NCBI GenBank assembly: GCA_934700615.1
Contig: CAKUXR010000003.1
Span: 1-64,000, forward strand
DNA length: 64,000 nucleotides
From: an uncultured Bacteroidales bacterium
GTDB lineage: Bacteria; Bacteroidota; Bacteroidia; Bacteroidales; UBA932
Direction of reading: 5' to 3'
Under the pieces are notes generated by a model. That model saw only the letters and a list, made by a program, of their open reading frames with translations. It did not search any database and had not been told where the DNA came from. Of this stretch, positions 8,370 through 15,643 are shown piece by piece. A program made the translations under genes and the position numbers. Numbering within the stretch: position 1 is the stretch's first letter; every line of letters begins with the position of its first letter.

Positions 8370-9440
8370 CTATAAATCCTGCACGCAGCGGAGCGAATAG
8401 CGGCTGTTGTCTCTGGTACTCAGGCCTACACCTATCTGGATGGCATAATCTTTTACGCCATAGCCGCTTGCATTGTCGCCGGAATTGAACAGCGCGTCAG
8501 TCCAATAGTAACCGCATTGCCCGACTTCACGGAACTCTCCGAACCAGCAGCCGCCCGCAGCAGGGAGGAAAATCTGAGGGACGTCCTCAGCATATTTGTT
8601 CATCCCGGAATACCAACGCCCGCTGACGCCGTTGTGCGAAGTCCAGGCGGAGCCGTAGTAAAACAATTTCTCCATTTCCTTTGAAGTCGCTGGACGCCAT
8701 CCGTCCGGACATGCCGTCTCGCGTTCTTTCCAGTTGTAATAGCTTCCGAGCGGGCTGGACGGGTCACCGCAATTGTTCACAGCCCATTTGATGCCATTGA
8801 TGACCTCATATTCCTTGACGGTTTTCTGGACCAATGAAAGTGTCTTGGTTTCAGCATATTCATAAGTGAATGTGATCTCGGCCATCCTATCATCCGCTGT
8901 AGCATTTTCCGGAATTTGCAGCCTGATGCCTCCTCTCTCCTGCTCAAGGATAATCTCAAACCATTCCTGCTCCGTTTCGGCATTGAACTCCTCCCCGTCG
9001 ATAGGGTTCTGTATTTCACATGGCACAAAAAGTTCCTGGGCTTGACAGTCAACGGATTCCGTAAGACGCGCAAGCACAATCTCCGGGCGCAGGTAGCCTT
9101 GAGTCAATGTATATGTCAATGGTGCCATATCTCCATAGCCGACGGTGATCTCTGCCGTGCGGGATTCTTTTCTGGAATCATTCCGGGAAACGGAAAGGGT
9201 AACATAAGACTTCCCCGGTGTGCCGATCTTTATCCAATCAGCGTCAGTCGTGACGGAAACCGACGAGCCATTGTCCAGAATCACCTTATATCCGAGTTGA
9301 ACATCCTGGGCACTGTAATCGACTGTCCCCGACTCTGACAGCAACCAGATAAAACCAGCCGAGTTTTCTTTACCGCAAGACACTGACATTGACATAATTG
9401 TCAATGTTGCCACTAATTTAACAATTATCCTTTTCATCAT
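8370..9440 (-). CDS. Surface lipoprotein with BACON domains and a FISUMP-type C-terminal domain
   Basis: A 356-residue lipoprotein. The signal (MMKRIIVKLVATLTIMSMSV) ends in a lipobox SVSC. Two BACON-like beta domains follow (about 30-115 and 118-205), with the typical DADWIKI, TVGYGDMAPLTYTLTQGY and EWFEIILEQ patterns. The C terminus (about 210-356) matches the Fibrobacter major paralogous (FISUMP) domain: NGIKWAVNNCG, SYYNWKE, CPDGWRPATSKEME, YYWTDAL, SLRCVQD. Such proteins are usually surface-exposed and may bind glycans. Its upstream region shares a 54-bp element with the lipoprotein operon at 42-44 kb, which suggests common control. Confidence 0.85.
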   Translation of the reverse strand: MMKRIIVKLVATLTIMSMSVSCGKENSAGFIWLLSESGTVDYSAQDVQLGYKVILDNGSSVSVTTDADWIKIGTPGKSYVTLSVSRNDSRKESRTAEITVGYGDMAPLTYTLTQGYLRPEIVLARLTESVDCQAQELFVPCEIQNPIDGEEFNAETEQEWFEIILEQERGGIRLQIPENATADDRMAEITFTYEYAETKTLSLVQKTVKEYEVINGIKWAVNNCGDPSSPLGSYYNWKERETACPDGWRPATSKEMEKLFYYGSAWTSHNGVSGRWYSGMNKYAEDVPQIFLPAAGGCWFGEFREVGQCGYYWTDALFNSGDNASGYGVKDYAIQIGVGLSTRDNSRYSLRCVQDL

Positions 9441-9490
9441 TGATTGAATTTATAGAGGTCAAGTAATTTTTTAAGGATTACTTAAATCAA

Positions 9491-9544
9491 TGACGAAAAT
9501 ACGTTCCCGGCACATCATTTCCACTATTTTAAATGAAACATAGT
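9491..9544 (-). promoter_or_regulatory. Shared 54-bp promoter/operator element, copy A
   Basis: Aligns without gaps to 44240-44293 at about 43 of 54 positions. It begins 51 nt upstream of the lipoprotein start at 9440, versus 50 nt for copy B. Read on the minus strand it holds ACTATGTTT...AAAATAGT (an imperfect inverted repeat) and a -7-like TATTTTCG (9501-9494), with no TTG at -33. That layout fits an activator-dependent promoter, possibly controlled by the AraC-type protein at 44355-45512. Confidence 0.55.
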
Positions 9545-9657
9545 GAAAAAACGTAAGTTTCCGGCAGATCGGATGCGGAGGAACTCACTCTACGATACTC
9601 CATTCTGATCTCCGACACATCCGTTTGCAACACGTCACGACTGACAAAACACGTTTG

Positions 9658-9814
9658 CGGGACGGCGCCACGGGCATCCTTGTAACACATTGATAATCAA
9701 GCACTATTCTTTTTTAGCGTGGATTACCTGCGATTTTTTAGCCGATAATCCACACCTCATTTTTTAACACACTGTAAACCAACATGTTACTAAAATATGT
9801 GTGGCACCGTCCCG
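9658..9814. repeat. 157-bp structured repeat, copy 1
   Basis: Terminal arms CGGGACGGCGCCAC (9658-9671) and GTGGCACCGTCCCG (9801-9814) form an inverted repeat with 13 of 14 matches. An inner perfect 8-bp stem GTGGATTA (9719-9726) / TAATCCAC (9746-9753) lies between. It is about 91% identical to copy 2 and structurally matched by copy 3. It has no coding content. The surrounding 632-bp gap (9441-10072) otherwise holds only the promoter regions of the two flanking genes. Confidence 0.8.
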
Positions 9815-10072
9815 ACAAGCCACAACTCCTGAGAGGATTTCAAACCAAAACACAAAGTTCATTCATGCTACCTTTACCAAAGATGAAAGCCAGCACCTAT
9901 GTCAATGCTACTTAGGCATATTCAATTCTCAGCGGTGAATTAACAATACAGATTTGATTTGGACAAGTCGTAAGTTCTGCATATCTTAGCAAAAACTGCA
10001 ATCGAATTCCTATAGATTGCTTATTTATTAAGAATAAGACCAAACCAACACCAATTAATAACAGTTTATACT

Positions 10073-10879
10073 ATGCGCAAGGAATTACTTCTATTTATGG
10101 CAGTCATGAGTTTGACATCCTGTGCGACAACAGCTCATTTTTATCAGATTGCAACTATAGCCTCCACACAAATTAGGATCTCAGACGAGGGAAAATTCCG
10201 TTATAACAATAGTGGCATTGACATTGAGTATAATTTTTGGTCAGAATATGGCAAATTCGGATTCATAGTCACAAACGACACTGATAATGATATTTTCATT
10301 GATCTGTCACGCTCATTCTTCATTGTTAATGGGCTGACATTTGATTACTATCAGAACCGCACATTCAAATCTGAAATTACTTGCGCCCCCAAATCAACGA
10401 TTGAAACTAAAGAGAAAGAAGGAGTGTGGGTCCCAGCTCATACATCCCGTCATTTCTGTGAATTTTCATTACTTGATGCTCCTTATAGAGAATGCGGACT
10501 ACCACGATACCCTTCCAGGAAAGACAATGCCAGCGTCGACTTTACAAACAACACTACGCCATACGCATTCGAGAATCGCATAATGGTAGTTAATAAAGGA
10601 CAAGAGAGATATCTCATCAACTCTTTTTATATTCAGGCCATAACTAACATCGCTGAATCAGAAGCAGTTGGACATGAACCATTGCGCGATTGTTCTGGGA
10701 ATAAGACGGGAGAAACCATTAAAATATTTAAACAGCAGGCAAACAATCGTTTCTATATCAAATATGGCAAAGATGGACATAATCCCAACATTTCAGACGA
10801 TAAGATAAATAATTCTTACCCAAAGAATATGACATCTCGAAGAAGTTTTAACTTTAGAGACGGCATTTATGGGAAGTAA
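10073..10879 (+). CDS. Lipoprotein of unknown function
   Basis: A 268-residue protein with lipoprotein signal MRKELLLFMAVMSLTSC. The mature part looks beta-rich (IDIEYNFWSEYGKFGFIVTN, DIFIDLSRSFFIVNGLTFDYY) and contains a short region with VWVPAHTSRHFCEFSLL. No domain is recognised. Composition is more AT-rich than the neighbours to the left. It lies 43 nt upstream of the NERD gene, which is also AT-rich, so the two may be co-transcribed and were possibly acquired together. Confidence 0.7.
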   Translation: MRKELLLFMAVMSLTSCATTAHFYQIATIASTQIRISDEGKFRYNNSGIDIEYNFWSEYGKFGFIVTNDTDNDIFIDLSRSFFIVNGLTFDYYQNRTFKSEITCAPKSTIETKEKEGVWVPAHTSRHFCEFSLLDAPYRECGLPRYPSRKDNASVDFTNNTTPYAFENRIMVVNKGQERYLINSFYIQAITNIAESEAVGHEPLRDCSGNKTGETIKIFKQQANNRFYIKYGKDGHNPNISDDKINNSYPKNMTSRRSFNFRDGIYGK

Positions 10880-10922
10880 GCCATAAGCGCCATAAGAATA
10901 TCATTGGTCAAATATCTCCATT

Positions 10923-11651
10923 ATGATTATTATAGCAATTCTCACAATCCTTGTTGTTATACTACGACGTCCTAAAATCAAGGGCAGAATCGGAGAAATA
11001 TTTATGGCGCTTTTTCTGAAAAGCCTTCCCAAAGACAGCTATAGAGTCATCAATGATTTACTTCTGACGTGGAATGGTCATAGTACACAGATTGACCACG
11101 TGATCATCTCGATTTATGGAATATTCGTAATAGAAACAAAATTCTACAAAGGCTGGATATTAGGAGGCGAGAACAGCGAATTCTGGACTCAGAACATTTA
11201 TGGACACAGATACAAATTACGCAATCCAATATACCAGAACCAAGGTCACATAAGGGCATTGAAATCTATTCTTAAGGAGCATGAAAACCTGCAGTTTATA
11301 TCCATTGTTGCTTTCTCTCGACGCGCGAGGCTTCGCGTTAAAACAGAATCTACCGTAATATACTTTCACCAAGTACCGCGAATTATCAGGCGCGCCAAAA
11401 TCAGAGTTCTCTCTGAAGAGCAAGTGCAATGTATTTATTCATTTCTACTCGCCAATAATGCCGAAAAGAGAGAGTCTAGAAAACACCACATATCAAATGT
11501 CAAACAGAATGTAATCAGACGCAACATCGCCGTATCAAATGGCTATTGTCCAAGATGCGGAGGAACATTGACACTCCGGGAAGGCAGATATGGCAAGTTC
11601 TACGGCTGTTCAAATTATCCACGTTGTAAATATACCACAGGTAAGCTATAG
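10923..11651 (+). CDS. NERD-domain protein with C-terminal topoisomerase-type zinc finger
   Basis: A 242-residue protein with an N-terminal membrane segment (IIIAILTILVVIL), then a NERD (nuclease-related) domain at about 20-150: KGRIGEIFMALFLKSLP, DHVIISIYGIFVIETKFYKGW, with the nuclease-fold acid/lysine pattern in VIETKFYKGW. The C terminus (about 208-240) is a four-Cys zinc finger of topoisomerase I type: CPRCGG and YGCSNYPRCKY. It is probably a membrane-tethered nucleic-acid-acting protein. NERD proteins are found in plasmids, phage-defence and stress contexts, but the substrate here is unknown. Confidence 0.85.
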   Translation: MIIIAILTILVVILRRPKIKGRIGEIFMALFLKSLPKDSYRVINDLLLTWNGHSTQIDHVIISIYGIFVIETKFYKGWILGGENSEFWTQNIYGHRYKLRNPIYQNQGHIRALKSILKEHENLQFISIVAFSRRARLRVKTESTVIYFHQVPRIIRRAKIRVLSEEQVQCIYSFLLANNAEKRESRKHHISNVKQNVIRRNIAVSNGYCPRCGGTLTLREGRYGKFYGCSNYPRCKYTTGKL

Positions 11652-11682
11652 GATAATATTATGCCCTTCCGCAAAAATGGTT

Positions 11683-12708
11683 TCAGGAACAATGTAGCTC
11701 ATCCTCCGCGCGCTCATATTCGTCGAGGGCGGCGGACATCAGTTCACGGCCCTTGGCGGCGATTTCCTCGCCTTTGGCATAATCGGGTATTGCTCCGTAG
11801 GTGTCGAAGGTCATCTTAACTACGATGTCCGGTTTATAGAGTTGTATGGACTGGCGCGCTATGGTGTGGTTCATCAGCGAGAAGGTCCTTGTCAATATCG
11901 AATAATAGTTGTCGCTTGTCGGTATATTTTTGTCATTGACCTCATCCTCGAGTTGTCTCGTCTTCTTGCCGATTTCGACTATCCCCTTATAGGCTTTCTG
12001 CGCTTCATCGCCTATCATCCGGACTCTATCCAGGAGCGACACGCCCTTTTTCAATGCCAAATCGCCAATTGCATCCAATGCATCTGACTTCAGTTCAATG
12101 TCTTCGGCGCGGACATCCTCAAGTTCTTTGAGATAACTTGCAATCTTTTCTGAGTCAATGTGATTCACATCAAATGCCACCAGGATGTCGTGCCCATTGC
12201 GCACTGCCAGGCTAAGCGGCATGGTGTTGACGACTCCCCCGTCTATCAGCGTATGATAGCCGTACTTGACGGGACGGAAAAGTGACGGAATGGAAATCGA
12301 TGCCCTTATGGCGTCGAACAATCTTCCCTTGCTGAACACGACTTCCTCTCCAGTATATAGGTCCGTTGCCACTGCACGGTAAGGTATCCGCAGGTCCTCG
12401 ATATTGACCTCCGGAACGACTTTCTTTATCTCATCTATCACCTTCTCACCCTTCATGAGATAACTTTTGCTGATCGAAACGTCCAGAAGAGAAAGCAATT
12501 TGGCATTGTCAAGGTCGAAGAGCCATTCCCTGAACTCATCCAGTCCGCCTGCAGCGTAAACGCCGCCTACCAGCGACCCTATCGAGCACCCCGTCACTGA
12601 AGTAATATTGTATCCCCTGTTTTCCAATTCTTCAATGGCCCCGATATAGGCAAATCCTCTCGGGCCGCCACTTGAAAGCACTAATGCGACATCCTTGTTC
12701 ATCTTCAC
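11683..12708 (-). CDS. Patatin-like phospholipase (RssA-type)
   Basis: Serine acyl-hydrolase of 341 residues. The oxyanion loop is SSGGPRGFAYIG (about 12-23), the nucleophile elbow is GCSIG with Ser42, and the dyad Asp lies in LIDGGVVNTMPLSLA (about residue 178). No signal peptide is visible, so it is probably cytosolic, like E. coli RssA. The C-terminal 100 residues are helical, charged and specific to this group. The start could also be the Met two codons later. The 157-bp repeat copy 2 lies just upstream of the start, in the gap to ogt. Confidence 0.85.
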   Translation of the reverse strand: MKMNKDVALVLSSGGPRGFAYIGAIEELENRGYNITSVTGCSIGSLVGGVYAAGGLDEFREWLFDLDNAKLLSLLDVSISKSYLMKGEKVIDEIKKVVPEVNIEDLRIPYRAVATDLYTGEEVVFSKGRLFDAIRASISIPSLFRPVKYGYHTLIDGGVVNTMPLSLAVRNGHDILVAFDVNHIDSEKIASYLKELEDVRAEDIELKSDALDAIGDLALKKGVSLLDRVRMIGDEAQKAYKGIVEIGKKTRQLEDEVNDKNIPTSDNYYSILTRTFSLMNHTIARQSIQLYKPDIVVKMTFDTYGAIPDYAKGEEIAAKGRELMSAALDEYERAEDELHCS

Positions 12709-12761
12709 AAAAAGTTAATAATCATTTATACAAATACACTCTTACATCATATTTCAGGTGC

Positions 12762-12918
12762 CGGGACGGCGCCACGGGCATCCATGTAACACATTGATAA
12801 TCAAGTATCATTCTTTTTTAACGTGGATTTCCTTCGATTTTTTAGCCGATAATCCACACCTCATTGTTTAGTACACTGTAAACCAACATGTTACCAAAAT
12901 TGATGTGGCACCGTCCCG
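12762..12918. repeat. 157-bp structured repeat, copy 2
   Basis: Same length and ends as copy 1: CGGGACGGCGCCAC (12762-12775) and GTGGCACCGTCCCG (12905-12918). About 143 of 157 positions match copy 1. The inner stem GTGGATT/AATCCAC is intact. It overlaps the last 9 codons and stop of the ogt gene. Confidence 0.8.
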
Positions 12919-13415
12919 ACACAGGCCGAGCGTTCCATTCCGAGCAGTTTGATCTTCCGGTCTATTCCGCCGGCATAACCGGTCATACTGCCATCTGCGC
13001 CAACCACCCTATGGCAAGGTATGATGAGAGAAATGGGATTATGACCGACTGCACTGCCCACGGCCCGCGCTGACATCCTCGGGTACCCTTTCTGTTCGGC
13101 AATGCGGGCAGCAATTTCACCATAAGTCATTGTCTTACCGAAAGGAATAGCCAGAAGGATTTCCCAGACAGCCTTCCGGAAAGGCGTCGAGTCCAATGTC
13201 AATGCCGGTGTAAAACCCGGGTCATGCCCGCTGAAGTAAATGTCAAGCCACTGCCGTGCCTGCACAAAGACAGGAACATCTTTCTCCTCAATCTCATCAT
13301 CAATGTTACCCGCAAAATACTTCTGCCCATCAAACCAAAGTCCAATCAAAGCGTTGCCATCACTGGCAAGAGTAATCCCGCCTAGACAAGAATTATAGTG
13401 CTGAATGTAAATCAT
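12891..13415 (-). CDS. ogt: Methylated-DNA--protein-cysteine methyltransferase
   Basis: Suicide DNA-repair protein that transfers O6-alkyl groups from guanine to its own Cys. The active site IIPCHRVVG is followed by GYAGGIDRKIKLLGME, and the wing-helix region FGKTMTYGEIAARI precedes it. Length 174 is normal for Ogt-type enzymes. The last 9 residues (VGTVPHQFW) and the stop codon are encoded by repeat copy 2, so the natural end was probably near LLGMERSA and the repeat replaced it. The active site is untouched. Orientation matches the TSUP and WYL genes upstream, but a 73-nt gap separates them. Confidence 0.92.
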   Translation of the reverse strand: MIYIQHYNSCLGGITLASDGNALIGLWFDGQKYFAGNIDDEIEEKDVPVFVQARQWLDIYFSGHDPGFTPALTLDSTPFRKAVWEILLAIPFGKTMTYGEIAARIAEQKGYPRMSARAVGSAVGHNPISLIIPCHRVVGADGSMTGYAGGIDRKIKLLGMERSACVGTVPHQFW

Positions 13416-13488
13416 GTTTCCGGTCCATCAATAATAATGTATGAATTAAGCCTTAAGTTATATCAATTATTTCAGCTTGACAAGTCAA

Positions 13489-14214
13489 TCAGATTATTTG
13501 CGATACGATAAGCCAGAGCGACACGGCAATCATTATTCCTGCAACCACTTTCTGGTAGAGCTTCTTGTTCACATTCCTGATGAAACGCATGGCGATAAAG
13601 TTCCCGAGAATCATCGCACAACCGATTCCGCAGCCGCTCAGGAAAATACTGTCACTCATAAGATTAAGCTTACCATACACAATAGCCTTGACAATATGCA
13701 TGACTGCAGCCGTTGTAGCTTCCGATGCAATATAACTGACAGGAGCAAGTTCGAGTGTCAGGAAAACAGCACTGCTGAGCGGCCCTGAGATACCCAGAAG
13801 GCCATTGACAAGGCCAGTCACTCCACCGCCGACAACCATTGTCGAAGGACTGTGCGGCAAACGCATCTTTCCCATCAGTTTCATGACGGCAAAGACAATC
13901 AGAAACGAGCACAGGACTATAGTCATCGGACCTTTAGGTACCTTGGCAAAGCCAAATGCACCGAGAGCGGTAAACGGCACCGCCAGAAGAAGAAACATCC
14001 CGACTGCCCTCCAGTCAATCTCCTTCCAGCCCATGACCACCCTTGACAAGTTACTCAGCATCTGTGCAATAGTAGAAACCGGGACAGCAACCTCCACTCC
14101 GTAAAAATAAGTAATTACCGGCAGCAGAATCATTCCCCCGCCGAAACCAACGGAGCCGGACAATAATCCTGCGGCCAAGCCCACCACAATAAGTATCACG
14201 TACATCATACTCAA
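13489..14214 (-). CDS. TSUP-family permease (sulfite exporter TauE/SafE type)
   Basis: An integral membrane protein of 241 residues with about 7-8 hydrophobic segments. The N-terminal repeat has the typical AAGLLSGSVGFGGGMILLPV and the second repeat VTGLVNGLLGISGPLSSAV. Members move sulfite, sulfonates or other organic anions; the substrate is not readable. It overlaps the WYL regulator by 4 nt, so the two are translationally coupled. Confidence 0.85.
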   Translation of the reverse strand: MSMMYVILIVVGLAAGLLSGSVGFGGGMILLPVITYFYGVEVAVPVSTIAQMLSNLSRVVMGWKEIDWRAVGMFLLLAVPFTALGAFGFAKVPKGPMTIVLCSFLIVFAVMKLMGKMRLPHSPSTMVVGGGVTGLVNGLLGISGPLSSAVFLTLELAPVSYIASEATTAAVMHIVKAIVYGKLNLMSDSIFLSGCGIGCAMILGNFIAMRFIRNVNKKLYQKVVAGIMIAVSLWLIVSQII

Positions 14215-15257
14215 ACTGTTGTTTCTGTCTTTATTTCATCATAAAAGTCATACAGGGAGGCTGCTTCATGCAACTTATTCTTCATATAACTTACAGCTTG
14301 CTTTGGATAGATGATCTTGACCCCTGAGCCGTAACTCATGAACACCGAGTACATTTCAACATTGATCACGACCTCAATCTGAAAGACACAACTGCCGTCC
14401 TTTTCATTCATCTCCAGAAGTTTCTGCGACGGATGGACAGGCTTCGTGCTGATATATCGGCTCTGCTCGCGCGTCGCCCGGAACCTTACCTTCCGCGGGG
14501 AATCCTTCATATTCTTGCTCACCCCAATCACATCGTCAAAGAAATGCTCAGAATCGAAATCCGGATTCTCCCGGAAAGGGATGTCGGCAGGTTCAATGCT
14601 TACTATTCTGTCAAGAGCGAGATTGAACAGGACAAGATCGGACGCACGACTGCCGAAAAGGAACCAGCGGTTACGGAATTCCTTCAGGAGATATGGGCAC
14701 AATATGTATTCCTGGGGCTCTCGCGCAGAAAAAGACTGATACGATATCCGGAGCGTCTGCTTATGGGCAATGTAGTTGTACAACGGATTAAGCAATTTCA
14801 GCCCTTTCAAGTCCGGCACATTGTCAAAATGCACGATGGGTCTGCGGTTGTTCTTCGTAACGGCCAATTTGTCCTGGAGACGGCTTATGACATCGCTCAT
14901 TTCTGAGAATTGGTCAAAATCCTGCAACTGGCGAAGCATGTCGACCGCTTCCTGCATAACCTCATAGTCATTCTGGGACAACGGCATGTCCGTTATGCTG
15001 TAATCCTGGTCTGTATACCGGTAATACTTGTGGTCATAAACCTCAATAGGAGCATTGTAGCCCAATTTATCTGAGCGCATCATTTGGATATCAGCCTGAA
15101 CCGTACGCACAGAGACACCTTTGCTGATGCCCTCCATATCATAGAGGGCATCGCTGCAGGCCTCCACCAGATTCTCAAGCGTCCAGCGTCTGTACCTGTT
15201 TCGAAGACAATTGTCAATGGTCTTGTATCGGATCAATGCATTCTTATTTGCCGGCAT
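14211..15257 (-). CDS. WYL-domain transcriptional regulator
   Basis: A 348-residue regulator. An N-terminal winged helix-turn-helix (about 10-75, with GVSVRTVQADIQMMRSD) is followed by a WYL ligand-sensing domain (about 160-230, with LYNYIAHKQTLRISYQSF and LLKEFRNRWFLFG) and a WCX-like C-terminal extension. WYL proteins commonly sense nucleic-acid or nucleotide ligands and control phage-defence, DNA-damage or RNA-repair genes. Its own promoter (15303-15305 / 15278-15285) overlaps an inverted repeat, which suggests autoregulation. It is divergent from the tRNA-like RNA and RING/TerD gene, its likely targets. Confidence 0.88.
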   Translation of the reverse strand: MPANKNALIRYKTIDNCLRNRYRRWTLENLVEACSDALYDMEGISKGVSVRTVQADIQMMRSDKLGYNAPIEVYDHKYYRYTDQDYSITDMPLSQNDYEVMQEAVDMLRQLQDFDQFSEMSDVISRLQDKLAVTKNNRRPIVHFDNVPDLKGLKLLNPLYNYIAHKQTLRISYQSFSAREPQEYILCPYLLKEFRNRWFLFGSRASDLVLFNLALDRIVSIEPADIPFRENPDFDSEHFFDDVIGVSKNMKDSPRKVRFRATREQSRYISTKPVHPSQKLLEMNEKDGSCVFQIEVVINVEMYSVFMSYGSGVKIIYPKQAVSYMKNKLHEAASLYDFYDEIKTETTV

Positions 15258-15277
15258 GTCAATGATAATTTATGTTG

Positions 15278-15388
15278 CAAATATACGCAAGTTCTACGCA
15301 ATCAATTTGCGCAGAATTATAATAACACAATTTTCTACAAAAAATTTTTCACTACGCAGAAAGATTGCGGAGTGCCCATATAACTTTG
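15278..15388. promoter_or_regulatory. Divergent promoters with two operator-like inverted repeats
   Basis: Minus promoter for the WYL gene: TTG (15305-15303), 17 nt, TATATTTG (15285-15278). Plus -7 element TAACTTTG at 15381-15388 for the tRNA-like RNA. Inverted repeat 1: TTCTACGCAA (15292-15301) / TTGCGCAGAA (15307-15316), 9 of 10 matched. Inverted repeat 2: CACTACGCA (15350-15358) / TGCGGAGTG (15366-15374), 8 of 9 matched. Both share the core TACGCA...TGCG. The first overlaps the WYL promoter spacer and the second sits in the -33 region of the plus promoter. Confidence 0.6.
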
Positions 15389-15424
15389 CACCAGTTGATT
15401 CGGACATGTACCGGATCACAGAAA

Positions 15425-15556
15425 GACTGCGGTAGTTCAGTTGGCAGAACATTAGTTTATTTTGTGAGGACATTTCCTTTCAAGGACTAATCTCCACATA
15501 CTCCCTAATCTTGCTCAAAACTAATGACGCAGGTTCGAGCCCTGCCCGCAGTCCCA
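15425..15556 (+). ncRNA. tRNA-like RNA with a 59-nt insert in place of the anticodon loop
   Basis: All tRNA arms except the anticodon loop are perfect. G15425:C15553 is a -1:73 pair as in tRNA-His. The 7-bp acceptor stem is ACTGCGG (15426-15432) / CCGCAGT (15546-15552). Positions 8-9 are TA. The D arm is GTTC-AGTTGGCA-GAAC (15435-15450). The T arm is GCAGG-TTCGAGC-CCTGC (15529-15545). Encoded CCA is at 15554-15556. The anticodon stem is lengthened to 7 bp (TTAGTTT 15452-15458 / AAACTAA 15518-15524) and closes a 59-nt loop. Within the loop, TCCT-TTCA-AGGA forms a hairpin flanked by TGTGAGGA/TCTCCACA pairing. A promoter starts the transcript about 30 nt upstream. The RING/TerD gene begins 88 nt downstream, so it may be an RNA processed from that gene's leader. 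Confidence 0.75.
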
Positions 15557-15643
15557 GAAACAGGTCAAGACAGACATACTCCTATCTTTTGTTCAGATTA
15601 AGAATTTGTCTATCAATTACCTTTTCTTTATTAACTGATTTTT

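Noticed and set aside
15425..15556. Ordinary tRNA-His interrupted by a group I intron
   Set aside because: The insert is only about 59 nt, has no group I core, and the acceptor stem sequence is unlike Bacteroidota tRNA-His. The G-1:C73 pair alone does not make it a tRNA-His.
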